A stretch of 37,179 nucleotides of DNA from Chlamydiota bacterium (GTDB lineage: Bacteria > Chlamydiota > Chlamydiia > Chlamydiales > Parachlamydiaceae), in assembly GCA_013287145.1 (NCBI GenBank), contig JABDEI010000009.1, positions 1 to 37,179 of the forward strand. Reading direction: 5' to 3'. Shown piece after piece: positions 23,100 to 32,688 of the stretch. Under the pieces are notes generated by a model, which saw only the letters and a list, made by a program, of their open reading frames with translations, made no database searches and had not been told where the DNA came from. Within the stretch, counting starts at the first letter, position 1. Each line of letters starts with the position of its first letter. A program made the translations under genes and the position numbers.

Positions 23100-25853
23100 A
23101 TGAACCCCATAGACCCGAATCCTCCTATTCAGCCGCCCATAACGCCTCCTTCTAATGATCCTATTCCACCGCCTTCAGGGCCGAATGATACCCTTGGCTC
23201 ATCGAGTGTAACTTCAAATCAGGGGGGCTTTCCCGGTGGAATTATTCCACTACCTCTGCCGCAAGGCGACAACTTGACAATTCTAGCTTATAATCAAATC
23301 CTGGATATCGTTAAAAGACAAGCGCAGCAAAATCAATATGCTTATATGCAGCAGATCGTGACGATGAGTCTCAATCAATTGGCCGCCCATGTACAACCCA
23401 CGTTTACAGAAATTTTGAATGCTATTAAAGACCAAAACGCCCTTGGCCCTCCAACAGTAAACCAAGTCAACGGGCATCTCACTACAATCAATCGCAATAT
23501 CAGTGATTTAAACAATCAAATCGGCACCGATACGCATGCTGACCAATATGAAGTTGATAGAATGAATAAGGCGATCCAAGATTATAACAATGGGGTAATT
23601 ACCCAAACTGAGTTTAATAATGATGTTGCTAATTATAACGACTTTATCCAAACCCGCAATAATGATGTAGATACCCATGCAGCAAGCTTTAACGATAAGG
23701 TCGACGGAAATAATCAATTGATTACCTCAGATAATCAATATATGGCTACACAAAATGAGGAAAGGACTCTAGCGAACTTCCCTCCCTATCCGCAAAACGC
23801 TACGCTAAACACCTATACTCCCGTGCATATGGGTCCCCCTATCGATCCAAATAATCCTCCAGCCTCTGTATCAATGCCCGCCCCTTCTCCTGTCGTTCAG
23901 CAGTACACCTTGCTTCCACCGCCTGTATCCCAAGGTTCCAATTTTTTTGGATTTGACACTTTAATCTTTATCGAATTTCAAATCTTCGCCGAATTAAAGC
24001 AACAACAAAACCTTCAATTTAATACCTTTGATAACCTCGTTTTTCGAACAAGAGGGCAGCAGGTCAATGTGCCATCGTCTTATATTCGCGAACAGCCGCC
24101 AAGTTTTGTGAAAGGCTCGGGCAATGCACTATCCTCTCAATCAAGCACAGGCGACTCTGCTGTCATGATGTCTGTCTTACAAACGCTATTTCGCAGCAAG
24201 GCCAAAAAACAGACTTATGAGTCTCTGCGAAGAGTCACAAAACGGCTGAATGGGCTTGGATTAACATTGCTTTCTCAATCCGGTCTAGCGGCGGCATTGC
24301 CTACCTTGAGTTTATTGAATGTTCAAGGCAAGGGATTACCCCCCGCAAGTGCAGCTCTTTCCACGGCTTTGGTGGCTTTTATAGCCAAGCAAATCAGCGG
24401 CCTCGTCAAGTCAGATGCTCTTTTGCCAACTATTAAACAACTGGTTGCTAACGAAGCATCTTTGGGGAACTTATCGGAGGCTGATCAATCCAAACTTATC
24501 GATGCTTTGGGCGCGTCTCTCAATTTATCTCTGCTAGTCGATGTATTAACAGCCGGAGCGCTCTCATTAGGATTACCTGGTTTTCTTCCCCAATTATTGG
24601 GAAATTCCGGCTCGCCGCTCTTTGATGAAGCAATTTTTTCCACCACAAATAAGTCTCATCTGGATGAAATCCTCAATAACCCCATAAGCATTATTTTTCT
24701 TAAAGCAGCTTTAGCAAATCAGTTAGGACCCAATTCCGAAGCGATTGTCAACAACGTCCTCAATGCTATTTTGGAAGGTGTCATCCCTGCAACTCCGGAA
24801 CAGCTTTCTAAAGCTGTAGAGCAAGCTCTCATTAAAGCCGGAATATCCCCAGAAGATGCAAGCGCTGCCGGAAAAGTTGCAGCTGCATTTATCGAAAATG
24901 AAAAGAATTTTCCTTTAATAAACTCTACTTTCAATAAAAACGTCCTCAACAATGTCTTAAATCCCTTAGCCAGCAGCTTAAATTTGAGTGAAGCGAACAA
25001 ACAAAGCGTTAATAACGCGCTAACAAAAGCCAGCGCAGACCTCCAACACTCTGTTGAAAGGGAATTTTTAGATAAATTTGTAAAAGCTCTTCAAGAAGAA
25101 AATTTTTCTGCAGAAGATGCCAATGCCATTGCGCAAAAAGCATTGGAGTTTATTGAAACAGGAAATATAAGCGCTGCATTTAAAAGTGATCAAGTCCGAA
25201 AGGACATTCTCAATAACTCTTTGATCAAGCATTTAAATGCCAATGGTGTTCAAAATGCCGATACTGTGGCTTCAAATGCCATCAATGCCGTATTAGCAGA
25301 GACATTTGCCAATGAAGCTGAATTCCGTCAAGGCCTTGATAAAGCCTTGCAAAATCAAGGCGTCGCCGTCGCGCTTTCTTCTATTCTTTCTCAAGAAGGT
25401 GTGATTCGATTAAGTCAGCAAAAAGACGCTCTTCTTTCGTCGCTGCCGGACCAGAAGCTATCATTAAGCGCTTTTCGAGAACAATTAACGCAAAAAATTG
25501 TGGATCAATTATCTCCTGAAGTCGGCGCTAAAATGAGTTCGGCTATCGCAGCTTTATTTGTCAATTCCGTTGCAGGTCAAGAAAAAGAAGATCAGTTGAA
25601 TCCAACTTCATTAATAAAGCTGGTTCGAGACGAAGTCAAAAAATTAGAGACACTGACCAATGTTCGCTTCGATGAAAAGGTTCAAAAGGCTTTTCAAAAT
25701 ATCATCAAGCCGAGTTATGATTTTGCTTCTTTCATCCAAAGCGTTTTGGATCCGGGTAAAAGCCTCTTTTTATCTCTTTCGATGGGCTATGGTGCGGAGA
25801 TCAGCAGCGTTACACCTAAAAACTTTAAACGAGAAGTTGAATTTCAAGGGTGA
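23100..25853 (+). CDS. Large cysteine-free protein with ~88-residue repeats, candidate secreted protein
   Basis: The family is not recognised. The 917-residue product starts at an ATG with AAAGGAG upstream. Residues 1-50 are Pro/Asn/Ser-rich and disordered-looking, about 130-225 are Asn/Gln/Asp-rich and helical, about 230-290 is another Pro-rich linker, and from about 370 the protein is helical with Ala/Leu-rich, semi-hydrophobic stretches. A repeat of about 88 residues begins at about 548, 636 and 723 (AIVNNVLNAIL, QSVNNALTKA, TVASNAINAVL), each followed by an acidic helix pattern such as ISPEDASAAGKVAAAFIE and FSAEDANAIAQKALEFIE. There is no cysteine and no Sec signal peptide. Being upstream of a T3SS translocator locus, it is inferred to be an exported T3SS substrate. 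This is inference from context and composition only. Confidence 0.8.
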   Translation: MNPIDPNPPIQPPITPPSNDPIPPPSGPNDTLGSSSVTSNQGGFPGGIIPLPLPQGDNLTILAYNQILDIVKRQAQQNQYAYMQQIVTMSLNQLAAHVQPTFTEILNAIKDQNALGPPTVNQVNGHLTTINRNISDLNNQIGTDTHADQYEVDRMNKAIQDYNNGVITQTEFNNDVANYNDFIQTRNNDVDTHAASFNDKVDGNNQLITSDNQYMATQNEERTLANFPPYPQNATLNTYTPVHMGPPIDPNNPPASVSMPAPSPVVQQYTLLPPPVSQGSNFFGFDTLIFIEFQIFAELKQQQNLQFNTFDNLVFRTRGQQVNVPSSYIREQPPSFVKGSGNALSSQSSTGDSAVMMSVLQTLFRSKAKKQTYESLRRVTKRLNGLGLTLLSQSGLAAALPTLSLLNVQGKGLPPASAALSTALVAFIAKQISGLVKSDALLPTIKQLVANEASLGNLSEADQSKLIDALGASLNLSLLVDVLTAGALSLGLPGFLPQLLGNSGSPLFDEAIFSTTNKSHLDEILNNPISIIFLKAALANQLGPNSEAIVNNVLNAILEGVIPATPEQLSKAVEQALIKAGISPEDASAAGKVAAAFIENEKNFPLINSTFNKNVLNNVLNPLASSLNLSEANKQSVNNALTKASADLQHSVEREFLDKFVKALQEENFSAEDANAIAQKALEFIETGNISAAFKSDQVRKDILNNSLIKHLNANGVQNADTVASNAINAVLAETFANEAEFRQGLDKALQNQGVAVALSSILSQEGVIRLSQQKDALLSSLPDQKLSLSAFREQLTQKIVDQLSPEVGAKMSSAIAALFVNSVAGQEKEDQLNPTSLIKLVRDEVKKLETLTNVRFDEKVQKAFQNIIKPSYDFASFIQSVLDPGKSLFLSLSMGYGAEISSVTPKNFKREVEFQG

Positions 25854-25962
25854 TAGATATTGGAGGGAGTTTCACCGCATAAAAAACAACTTTAATAAAC
25901 TATGCAGATAATTAGAAAAACATAGACATTTAATGAGGAATTATTGAAATTATTGATTACCT

Positions 25963-25991
25963 TTGAATTTTAAAGATTTTTTTAGTATAAT
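25963..25991 (+). promoter_or_regulatory. Promoter of the gene at 26105
   Basis: TTGAAT (25963-25968) and TATAAT (25986-25991) are separated by 17 bp. The start near 25998 gives a leader of about 107 nt. The rest of the gap 25854-26104 shows no other clear signal. Confidence 0.7.
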
Positions 25992-26104
25992 ATAAATATA
26001 CAGAGGAAGAGATTAAGTATCGAGACAACAACTTATGATTTAGCAACTTATCTTTTTCTTTAAAGTTATTTATTCAATGGCTGTTAAAGAGGAGAATTAA
26101 ATTT

Positions 26105-27493
26105 ATGTCAGCTTTAACAACTTTAACTCTTGCCGGAAAAACGATTCAAGCTAACTTTGAGTATACGTCAGGAGATGTTGCCTCTCAATTCCAACAAGCG
26201 ATGCAGCCCTTTATTGATCAGTATAATATCATTCAGCAAGGCGTTGCCAATAGCAACGGCGCGCCTATAGCGCCCCCGACAGATCAACAAATCGAGGCGA
26301 TGAAGGAGGGGGTGGCTAACCTTATTAATCTAGGCACTTTTGGAGGTAGCACTACCGATTTCCTTGACGTCGAGATGGCGACCCAAGCCGATTTATTGAT
26401 TAAAACCCTGCAAGCTTCTGGCATGGTCATTAATTATCCCCCAAACTTTGGTGTAAGTGGATCAGGTAATACTTCAACAGTTACTCCTCTACTTCCCTTT
26501 CAAATCACTTTTGACGCCAATGCTGCCGCTGCTTGGCAAGACCTAGCCCTAGAATCCCCCATTATTCAACAGGTTCTTTCAAATTCACAAGTTGCTGGAA
26601 GCTATGGCAATCGAACTTTGCAGGCATTGGTAGAACTTGTCTATGTTAAAACTGGTAATCAAACCATCTCCGATAGCTTATCATCATTGCAATCAGCCTT
26701 AACGGGTACCACTGATGCGGTGAATACCCTTACTTCCTTGCAAAACCTGCACAACAAAATTACTACAGTAGGGCCGAAAGACTTCTTGAAAACCCAATTG
26801 TCAGGCCAATTAGCAGCTACTGGAAGTTCTGCCGCTACAGACTTTATTAACGGGTATCCAGGGATTGCCTCTTCTTTTTTCGGCCACACATTAAATCCAG
26901 TCCTTAGCGACGACATTATCGCCGACTTTGATAAAAATGGCACTCAGTTCGATAATGTCCATTTTAATCCAGGTCCCAACTATTTAGCTACTGCTGACCA
27001 ACTCATTCAGCTCAGAGACAAACTCAATTTGCAAATTTCAGCATTAAGCAAAACGACACCTCGCATTCCAGACCCTAGCCATCCCGGACAAACAATGGAA
27101 GATCCGAGTACTTTACTCGGCCACATACGCACTGTCTATAACGATATTGTCAATCACATTGGCCAGGAGACGGTTACACAATTAAATGATCTAAATAGTG
27201 CGACTGACCAGGAAGCTTTCTATCAAAAATTTAAAAGATGGGTTTTGGACGATTACGACTTGGGAACGGGTTCCACTTTACTCGGTAATAATGCACCATC
27301 AAATAATATAGGCACCATTCAGCAGGATCTCACCAATGCGATCACGGCTGCACAGGCATTGAATAGCACGCAACAAGACCGAGTCAATCGATACCTATTC
27401 GTCTTTCAGCAATATTATCAGTCTGCTTCTAGCATGTTAACAGCAATTAATACTTTGATTAATAAAATCTCAGATCAAATTTCAAGGTCGTAG
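26105..27493 (+). CDS. Cysteine-free hypothetical protein, candidate secreted protein
   Basis: The family is not recognised. The 462-residue product begins MSALTTLTLAGKTIQANFEY, with AGAGGAGAA upstream of the ATG at a slightly long spacing. It is rich in Asn, Gln, Thr and Ser, has no cysteine, no Sec signal and no clear membrane helix. The C-terminal ~80 residues are predicted helical (DRVNRYLFVFQQYYQSASSM ... INTLINKISDQIS), a pattern seen in proteins that assemble through terminal helices, such as T3SS needle or tip proteins, but no homology is claimed. The next gene encodes a protein of like size, composition and C-terminal helix, and both lie before the T3SS translocator locus. It has its own promoter. 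Confidence 0.78.
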   Translation: MSALTTLTLAGKTIQANFEYTSGDVASQFQQAMQPFIDQYNIIQQGVANSNGAPIAPPTDQQIEAMKEGVANLINLGTFGGSTTDFLDVEMATQADLLIKTLQASGMVINYPPNFGVSGSGNTSTVTPLLPFQITFDANAAAAWQDLALESPIIQQVLSNSQVAGSYGNRTLQALVELVYVKTGNQTISDSLSSLQSALTGTTDAVNTLTSLQNLHNKITTVGPKDFLKTQLSGQLAATGSSAATDFINGYPGIASSFFGHTLNPVLSDDIIADFDKNGTQFDNVHFNPGPNYLATADQLIQLRDKLNLQISALSKTTPRIPDPSHPGQTMEDPSTLLGHIRTVYNDIVNHIGQETVTQLNDLNSATDQEAFYQKFKRWVLDDYDLGTGSTLLGNNAPSNNIGTIQQDLTNAITAAQALNSTQQDRVNRYLFVFQQYYQSASSMLTAINTLINKISDQISRS

Positions 27494-27561
27494 GTCATAG
27501 CAGGTCATAGCAGGCGATACCACGCGGGCATAAACCTTAAGTTGCATGCCGTGCGGTATTC
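27492..27561. repeat. Short tandem repeat and imperfect hairpin
   Basis: AGGTCATAGC occurs twice in tandem (27492-27511), overlapping the stop codon of the preceding gene. It is followed by an imperfect hairpin, ATACCACGCGGGCAT with ATGCCGTGCGGTAT (to about 27561). It may help end transcription; no long T run follows. Confidence 0.55.
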
Positions 27562-27625
27562 TCCAGAATTCCTTTTTCAATGTCAAAATCAATAAAAAAA
27601 ACCATATAATTATAATTACAAATTA

Positions 27626-27634
27626 TGTTATAAT
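27626..27634 (+). promoter_or_regulatory. Extended -10 promoter element
   Basis: TGTTATAAT is identical to the element at 23001-23009. The start near 27641 gives a leader of about 80 nt for the gene at 27721. A second TATAAT lies at 27696-27701 but is too close to the start codon to be the main one. Confidence 0.5.
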
Positions 27635-27720
27635 AATTTATATAGAAAGTAATGTTTATTACGCTAAAACAAATAAAGCGTGATGCTATTTTTTGTATAA
27701 TGCCTCATAAGGAGGTGTCT

Positions 27721-28917
27721 ATGAGTTTTAATGCTAATCAAGTCACTTTTAATGGTGACACCTATTTTCAAAACATTGATAATGTTTCTAACAAAATAGT
27801 AAAACCTTTCAGCACAAACAATCTAGATGTGCAAGGTATGTTGGATGTTACTGTTCCATCTATAAATGAAAGTGATCTTGAAAATTTCTTTGTAACATTT
27901 AATAACACCCATCCCCTACCTTCTTCTTGGGATCAATTTGTTTCTGCTTGGACGTCGTATGTTACCAATACTTTGCATAACAATACTGGAATTATTCCAG
28001 ATCAGATGTTAACATCATTTGTACAAGTATATCAACCCGCTTTGGGAATGGCATATAATGATAATCTGGGCAATGCCACCGGCGGGGATTGGAGTCTTTT
28101 GAACGCAACTAACGGAGATGTTCAAAATCAATTTCAGCAGGCTTTCACCACATTTCTTCAAGCATACCCCTATTCCGGGACCAATGGAACAGTTACGGAA
28201 GCTAGCTTTTTTGACAATTGGTACAAATTTATCGCTGTCACAGCCTTTTTAAAATCTTCAACGACGCCAGGGACCGGCTTGAGCTACGAAACTATATTTA
28301 AAACATTTTTCCCCAATGGGAACTTCCAGCAACAGCTTCTTCAATTTTATAACAAAGTCTTGTCCGATCCAAACTCAAATGGATACTTCAACCCAAGTCA
28401 AATGCTTAGCCAATGGGTCTCGCAGGTCCAACAGCAGTACAACATTAGCCTGAGCGGCACTGGTGTTTTAGGACCTTTAACGACCTCGGTAGACACATCC
28501 CAAACGAAAAAAACGGCTGTTTTAAATAACATTTTCTTTTTGCTGGTTGAACTCATCACCTCAGTTCAAAAAGCCGCCGCGGCCCAAGCTTCCCGTTTAA
28601 ATTTTCTAACAGGATGGCAGCAGGCCTATACGGAGTTGCAAAACCAAGTGCCGACTTTTACCCAACACTTTAATAACGGCGTAGTCGGCACAATAGGTTC
28701 AACTACTAACAAAGCAGCTAACGCACGCAATGACGCTAACCGAATAAACGCCTCTTTTATCACACAGATTCAGGCTAACACTAACATTGTCAGTGACTAC
28801 GCAAAATCATTGCAGTCCTCTGTTAATCAAACTAACGATGCAACCAACCAACAATCCGATATGGCCACGACTTTCATCCAAGATTTACAAACCATAATTT
28901 CGGCAATTTTTAAATAG
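27721..28917 (+). CDS. Cysteine-free hypothetical protein, candidate secreted protein
   Basis: The family is not recognised. The ATG at 27721 is preceded by the strong site AAGGAGGTG and gives 398 residues; the frame is open from 27652, but that extension lacks support. The protein is rich in Asn, Gln, Thr, Ser and aromatics (FFVTFNNTHPLPSSWDQFV), with no cysteine, no Sec signal and a helical C-terminal third (ANTNIVSDYAKSLQSSVNQ and onward to IIKx-like IISAIFK at the end). It follows a gene of similar composition and precedes a T3SS chaperone-translocator operon. The inferred role is a T3SS substrate or surface component; this cannot be shown from sequence alone. Confidence 0.78.
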   Translation: MSFNANQVTFNGDTYFQNIDNVSNKIVKPFSTNNLDVQGMLDVTVPSINESDLENFFVTFNNTHPLPSSWDQFVSAWTSYVTNTLHNNTGIIPDQMLTSFVQVYQPALGMAYNDNLGNATGGDWSLLNATNGDVQNQFQQAFTTFLQAYPYSGTNGTVTEASFFDNWYKFIAVTAFLKSSTTPGTGLSYETIFKTFFPNGNFQQQLLQFYNKVLSDPNSNGYFNPSQMLSQWVSQVQQQYNISLSGTGVLGPLTTSVDTSQTKKTAVLNNIFFLLVELITSVQKAAAAQASRLNFLTGWQQAYTELQNQVPTFTQHFNNGVVGTIGSTTNKAANARNDANRINASFITQIQANTNIVSDYAKSLQSSVNQTNDATNQQSDMATTFIQDLQTIISAIFK

Positions 28918-28969
28918 AGGGAGTCTCTTAAAAAAATATAGAATTAAAAAACAATCAATCCTTTCTATT

Positions 28970-28985
28970 TGGCATAGTTTATGCA
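28970..28985 (+). promoter_or_regulatory. Candidate sigma54 promoter before the translocator operon
   Basis: TGGCATAGTTTATGCA has GG (28971-28972) and GC (28983-28984) separated by exactly 10 bases, the spacing needed for -24/-12 sigma54 promoters, and partial agreement with TGGCAC-N5-TTGCA. Start near 28996 would give a leader of about 116 nt to the chaperone gene. No clear sigma70-type promoter is seen in this gap. Confidence 0.4.
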
Positions 28986-29111
28986 ACTTTAAGATCTAGA
29001 AAGGCAAACGTTATGTTTGATTTTGGGTTTTAATCAACCATAGCAAAAGCAGAATATTCTCAGCACTGGACAGTATAAGAAATTTTAACGATTTAACGGT
29101 AGGAGGAATTC

Positions 29112-29651
29112 ATGAAAAGCGAACAACATCAGATTAAGAAAGCCGCTGAAAAAATAGGTGCTGAGTTAGGAAAAGAAAATAAGGATCAGGAACAAACAAC
29201 AATCGACAAAATTTTAAAGAAGGGGGCCATGCCTAAGGACGCAATGGGCCTTAGCGATTCTATGATCGAAGGCATTTATGCCCAGGCTTATCGATTATAC
29301 AATACAGGAAAATACAAAGATGCAGCGCAACTTTTCCGCTTGTTGATTATGTTAAATTCGACTGAAGCTAAATATGCCATGGGACTTGCAGCCTGTTTTC
29401 ATATGATGAAAGAGTATAAAAACGCTGTAGAAATGTATGCTTTGTGCGCCATTATCGATCCGGTTAGCCCTGTCCCTCATTTTCACTCATCAGATTGTTA
29501 TATTCAAATGAAAGATCCTATTTCAGCTCTCATTGCTTTAGAGATGGCTATTAAGCGTGCCGGTACCCAGCCAACTTATCAAACTCTGCGCGATCGGGCT
29601 CTTTTGACTGTAGAAAGCTTAAAAAAGGAAATGCAAAAACCCAAGGAATAA
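29112..29651 (+). CDS. SycD/LcrH-type T3SS class II chaperone, copy 1
   Basis: The 179-residue product has a charged N-terminal stretch of about 45 residues and then three TPR-like helix pairs (about 55-155): AYRLYNTGKYKDAAQLFRLL, AKYAMGLAACFHMMKEYKNA and PHFHSSDCYIQMKDPISALI. This is the SycD/LcrH/IpgC family pattern, which binds hydrophobic T3SS translocators in the cytosol and keeps them exportable. The ATG has GTAGGAGGAA upstream. The translocator-like gene follows 28 nt later, the classic chaperone-before-translocator order. A second copy lies at 32689. Chlamydia likewise has more than one LcrH. Confidence 0.92.
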   Translation: MKSEQHQIKKAAEKIGAELGKENKDQEQTTIDKILKKGAMPKDAMGLSDSMIEGIYAQAYRLYNTGKYKDAAQLFRLLIMLNSTEAKYAMGLAACFHMMKEYKNAVEMYALCAIIDPVSPVPHFHSSDCYIQMKDPISALIALEMAIKRAGTQPTYQTLRDRALLTVESLKKEMQKPKE

Positions 29652-29678
29652 TCATCATATAATAGCAAAGAGGTTATT

Positions 29679-32675
29679 ATGGCACTAGATGTCAATACTT
29701 CCGGACAAAATTATAATTGGCATGTCAAAGAAGAGGGTCAGGTTGATAAGAGTACTATAGATGATCAAATCTATGCGCAATTCATCACAGACACTATTCA
29801 GACCGATGAAACTCAACCTTTGTTACTTCATAATTATAATAACGGGGCCCATTTGCCTAAACTTGTCTTGCCTTCTACTCTGAGGGAATCAGATCCAAGC
29901 TCCCTTTATAAAAATTCAGATTTTCACGAGTCTTTAAGAAATGTCCAGTACAATATGGCGTTTGATGATGAATTGAACCAACTGGCTAAAAGCCGCGGAC
30001 TTTCACCCCAACAGATCAAGCAAATTCGATATGCTCATCTATATCCCGACGCTAAAGGCATTCCTCAAGACATTAAAGATTTAGCTCAATTAGCCGAGAA
30101 ACAAACGTTGGGTACTTTACTCTCCAAAAAGGCGGTGCCTCAAGGTTGGGAACCCAATCCTAGTAAAGATCGAGCTCTGCTTTCATCACAAGCTAGCAAT
30201 AGCTTAGCAAGTAAGTTTGAAGCTGCTATGAATAAAATGGGTCTTTCTGAAGAACAGAAAACGGCTTTGCGCTTTCAGTTTTATTCGCAAAATAGCGTGA
30301 CCACTCCCCCTGCAGCTTCCAATGATCTATTTTCTCAACTAATGGAAGAGGCCTTAAAATCCGTTCAAGAAGATTTTGGCATACCCGATGGTACTGAGGT
30401 GTCCATTCCCAATGGACACTTTAATCAGAAACTTACGGATGCCTATACTAAATCTTTCGAAGATACTTTAGCCAAATATGCTAAAGACAATCACCTAAGC
30501 GAAACTGACATCAACCAATTGCGTTTTTTTCACTACAATGGCGGCGGCGATTACCCTCCTGATGTTCAAGCTAAGTTAAAAACCATTAATGATCAGTTGG
30601 AGAAGACGGCTACTGCAGCCATCCAAAAACAGTTTGGCTTTCCGGACGATTACCACCCCCCGGTCGATAATAGCATTTTCAACGCCGATATCAATGGTAC
30701 CTATCGCTATAAACTTAACAAAAAATTGCAACAAAAGGATAACCCGAATCCATCAAAAGCGGAGATAATGGCTGATGCCAAAGAGAGCTTAACCGAAGTT
30801 CGAACCGAATTTGCAACTCCTCCCAATTGGATTCCAAGATTATTCGGACAAGGGCTTCCGACTCAAACTAAAATCATTGCTCATGCAAGCCTTGCATTCG
30901 GGACTGAAATCGTCGAAAACGCCATAAAGCTTTATCAGCAACAGTTCGAAAGCCCACCTCCGGATCAACCTCAAAATAAAGATCAAAATAAAACGGTCAT
31001 TACTGACGGTTCGCACAACAAAAAAGTTGTCCTTAATGCGAAATCATTTCAACCTACAGGAGATACCATCCTAGACTTATTAAAAGTCATTCACGAAGCC
31101 TTAGACAAACTCAATTTGCAGATTTATAAGATTGAAGAAGCTCAAACTCAAAGTTCGCAAAATGAAGTCAAAGCTCAAATGGAAGCGCAGCAAGATCAGA
31201 TTAAAATGCAGGCTGAAAAACAAGCGGAATTAGCCAAGCAGCAAAAAAAGCAAAAGCAAATGAACGATGTCATGAAAATTTTAGGCCCCTGCATGGAAGC
31301 CTTATCGATAGCTATGGCTATCGTGATGGGCCCTCTTGCTTTAGCTATTGCTATCTTTTTAGTGGTCGACGCCGAGATGCATCCAAACGGCAACACCTTC
31401 ATCAGCCAGATGTTTAAAGAAATTACAACCGGGGTGACGGACGGAATGAAGCAGGTTTTGCCGCCCGATTCCCCAGCAGCTGCAAAATTTGATGACCTTG
31501 TATCTCAATGGGTCAGATTTGCTGTCGTTGTTGCTATTTTAACTGTGGGCATTACCTATGGCGGCGGTATGGCGGCCATCGACCTGGGAATGACTTGTTT
31601 ACAATCATCAAATATCATTCAAGACTTTGTAGCTACGTGCGGCGGCGACGCAGAAGTTCAGCAATATACAGCCTTAGCCGTCATGCTCGCTCTCACTTTA
31701 GCTATCTGCGTCGTCGGCATCGCCGCCGGCGGTGAAAGTTCGGCAGTTGAAGGCGTCGAAGAGGGTGCAAACGCAGCTAAGACAGTGCAAACGAGTACCA
31801 AGGTTGCCGTCGAAGCCGAAAAAATCGTTGCAGACGTCGAAAGCGTCATGAATAAAATCGGAGAATTTTCCCAAAAGCTTCAAGATATTATTGAAGATTC
31901 AACCGTAGGCCTGCGATCATCGGCTGCTGCCACAAAGACGGTAAAAGCAGTGGAAGAAGCCGGACAAGAAGCCGCACAAGCATTAGCTAGGATAGCTGCA
32001 AAGATGAATCAAGTGAAAACCGAAGCTGAAGAAGCGCTAAAAACTGCCATGGGCCAAATGAAAAAACTATTGCAAGCTTTGCTCAAGCAAATCGAGAACA
32101 TGCAAAACGTTGTTGGAAAAGCCGCAGATGATGTAGGCAGTATCATAAAAGACTCCAGGCCGGTGACGCAAATCGTCCGGGGGGCTAGCAAAGTTGATGA
32201 CCTCACACAACCGCTTCAAAAGGCGCTTAAGAATTTCACAAAAGCCCTCGATGATTTAATGAAAGCATTAAGTGACTCTAGAGCTGTTCAAACGGTTGGA
32301 AAAGGCGTTTCTCGTGCAGGTCGGGGAGTAAAGAGTGTATTATCAAAACTCCTTCCTAAAACAAAGGCAGAAGCTGCCATGCAGGTTTTCAATTTGGTCT
32401 CAACAGGACTGCAGGTGGGCACAGGCGGTGTCAACCTCGTAATCCAACTTGACCTGGCAAAAATTGCACTCATTCAAGGCGATCTGGATGCCTTCTTAGA
32501 GCAAATAACTACACTGATCGCATTATTTGAAAAAATGTCGCAAAAGATCATCGACAGTCAAGCCGGACTTGCGGAATGGTCTGCCCAAGTTACAGCATTA
32601 AATAGCAAAATGTGGCAAGAGTCAAGTGCTACAATCAGCCATATATTTTCAAAACAAAAACAAGGGGCAGTATAA
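29679..32675 (+). CDS. T3SS major translocator, CopB/YopB-like
   Basis: The 998-residue product has a long soluble N-terminal half, a coiled-coil at about 480-530, three hydrophobic segments (about 541-565, 612-632, 666-686) and a C-terminal region of further coiled coils (about 700-890). The YopB/IpaB/CopB family has this plan: coiled coil, membrane hairpin, helical C-terminus. The family inserts into the host membrane to form the translocation pore. At nearly 1000 residues it is about twice the length of Chlamydia CopB; the extra length is mainly in the N-terminal half. It lies between two SycD chaperone genes, 28 nt after one and 13 nt before the other. Assignment rests on topology and context, not on alignment. 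Confidence 0.75.
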   Translation: MALDVNTSGQNYNWHVKEEGQVDKSTIDDQIYAQFITDTIQTDETQPLLLHNYNNGAHLPKLVLPSTLRESDPSSLYKNSDFHESLRNVQYNMAFDDELNQLAKSRGLSPQQIKQIRYAHLYPDAKGIPQDIKDLAQLAEKQTLGTLLSKKAVPQGWEPNPSKDRALLSSQASNSLASKFEAAMNKMGLSEEQKTALRFQFYSQNSVTTPPAASNDLFSQLMEEALKSVQEDFGIPDGTEVSIPNGHFNQKLTDAYTKSFEDTLAKYAKDNHLSETDINQLRFFHYNGGGDYPPDVQAKLKTINDQLEKTATAAIQKQFGFPDDYHPPVDNSIFNADINGTYRYKLNKKLQQKDNPNPSKAEIMADAKESLTEVRTEFATPPNWIPRLFGQGLPTQTKIIAHASLAFGTEIVENAIKLYQQQFESPPPDQPQNKDQNKTVITDGSHNKKVVLNAKSFQPTGDTILDLLKVIHEALDKLNLQIYKIEEAQTQSSQNEVKAQMEAQQDQIKMQAEKQAELAKQQKKQKQMNDVMKILGPCMEALSIAMAIVMGPLALAIAIFLVVDAEMHPNGNTFISQMFKEITTGVTDGMKQVLPPDSPAAAKFDDLVSQWVRFAVVVAILTVGITYGGGMAAIDLGMTCLQSSNIIQDFVATCGGDAEVQQYTALAVMLALTLAICVVGIAAGGESSAVEGVEEGANAAKTVQTSTKVAVEAEKIVADVESVMNKIGEFSQKLQDIIEDSTVGLRSSAAATKTVKAVEEAGQEAAQALARIAAKMNQVKTEAEEALKTAMGQMKKLLQALLKQIENMQNVVGKAADDVGSIIKDSRPVTQIVRGASKVDDLTQPLQKALKNFTKALDDLMKALSDSRAVQTVGKGVSRAGRGVKSVLSKLLPKTKAEAAMQVFNLVSTGLQVGTGGVNLVIQLDLAKIALIQGDLDAFLEQITTLIALFEKMSQKIIDSQAGLAEWSAQVTALNSKMWQESSATISHIFSKQKQGAV

Positions 32676-32688
32676 AAGGAAGGTCACA

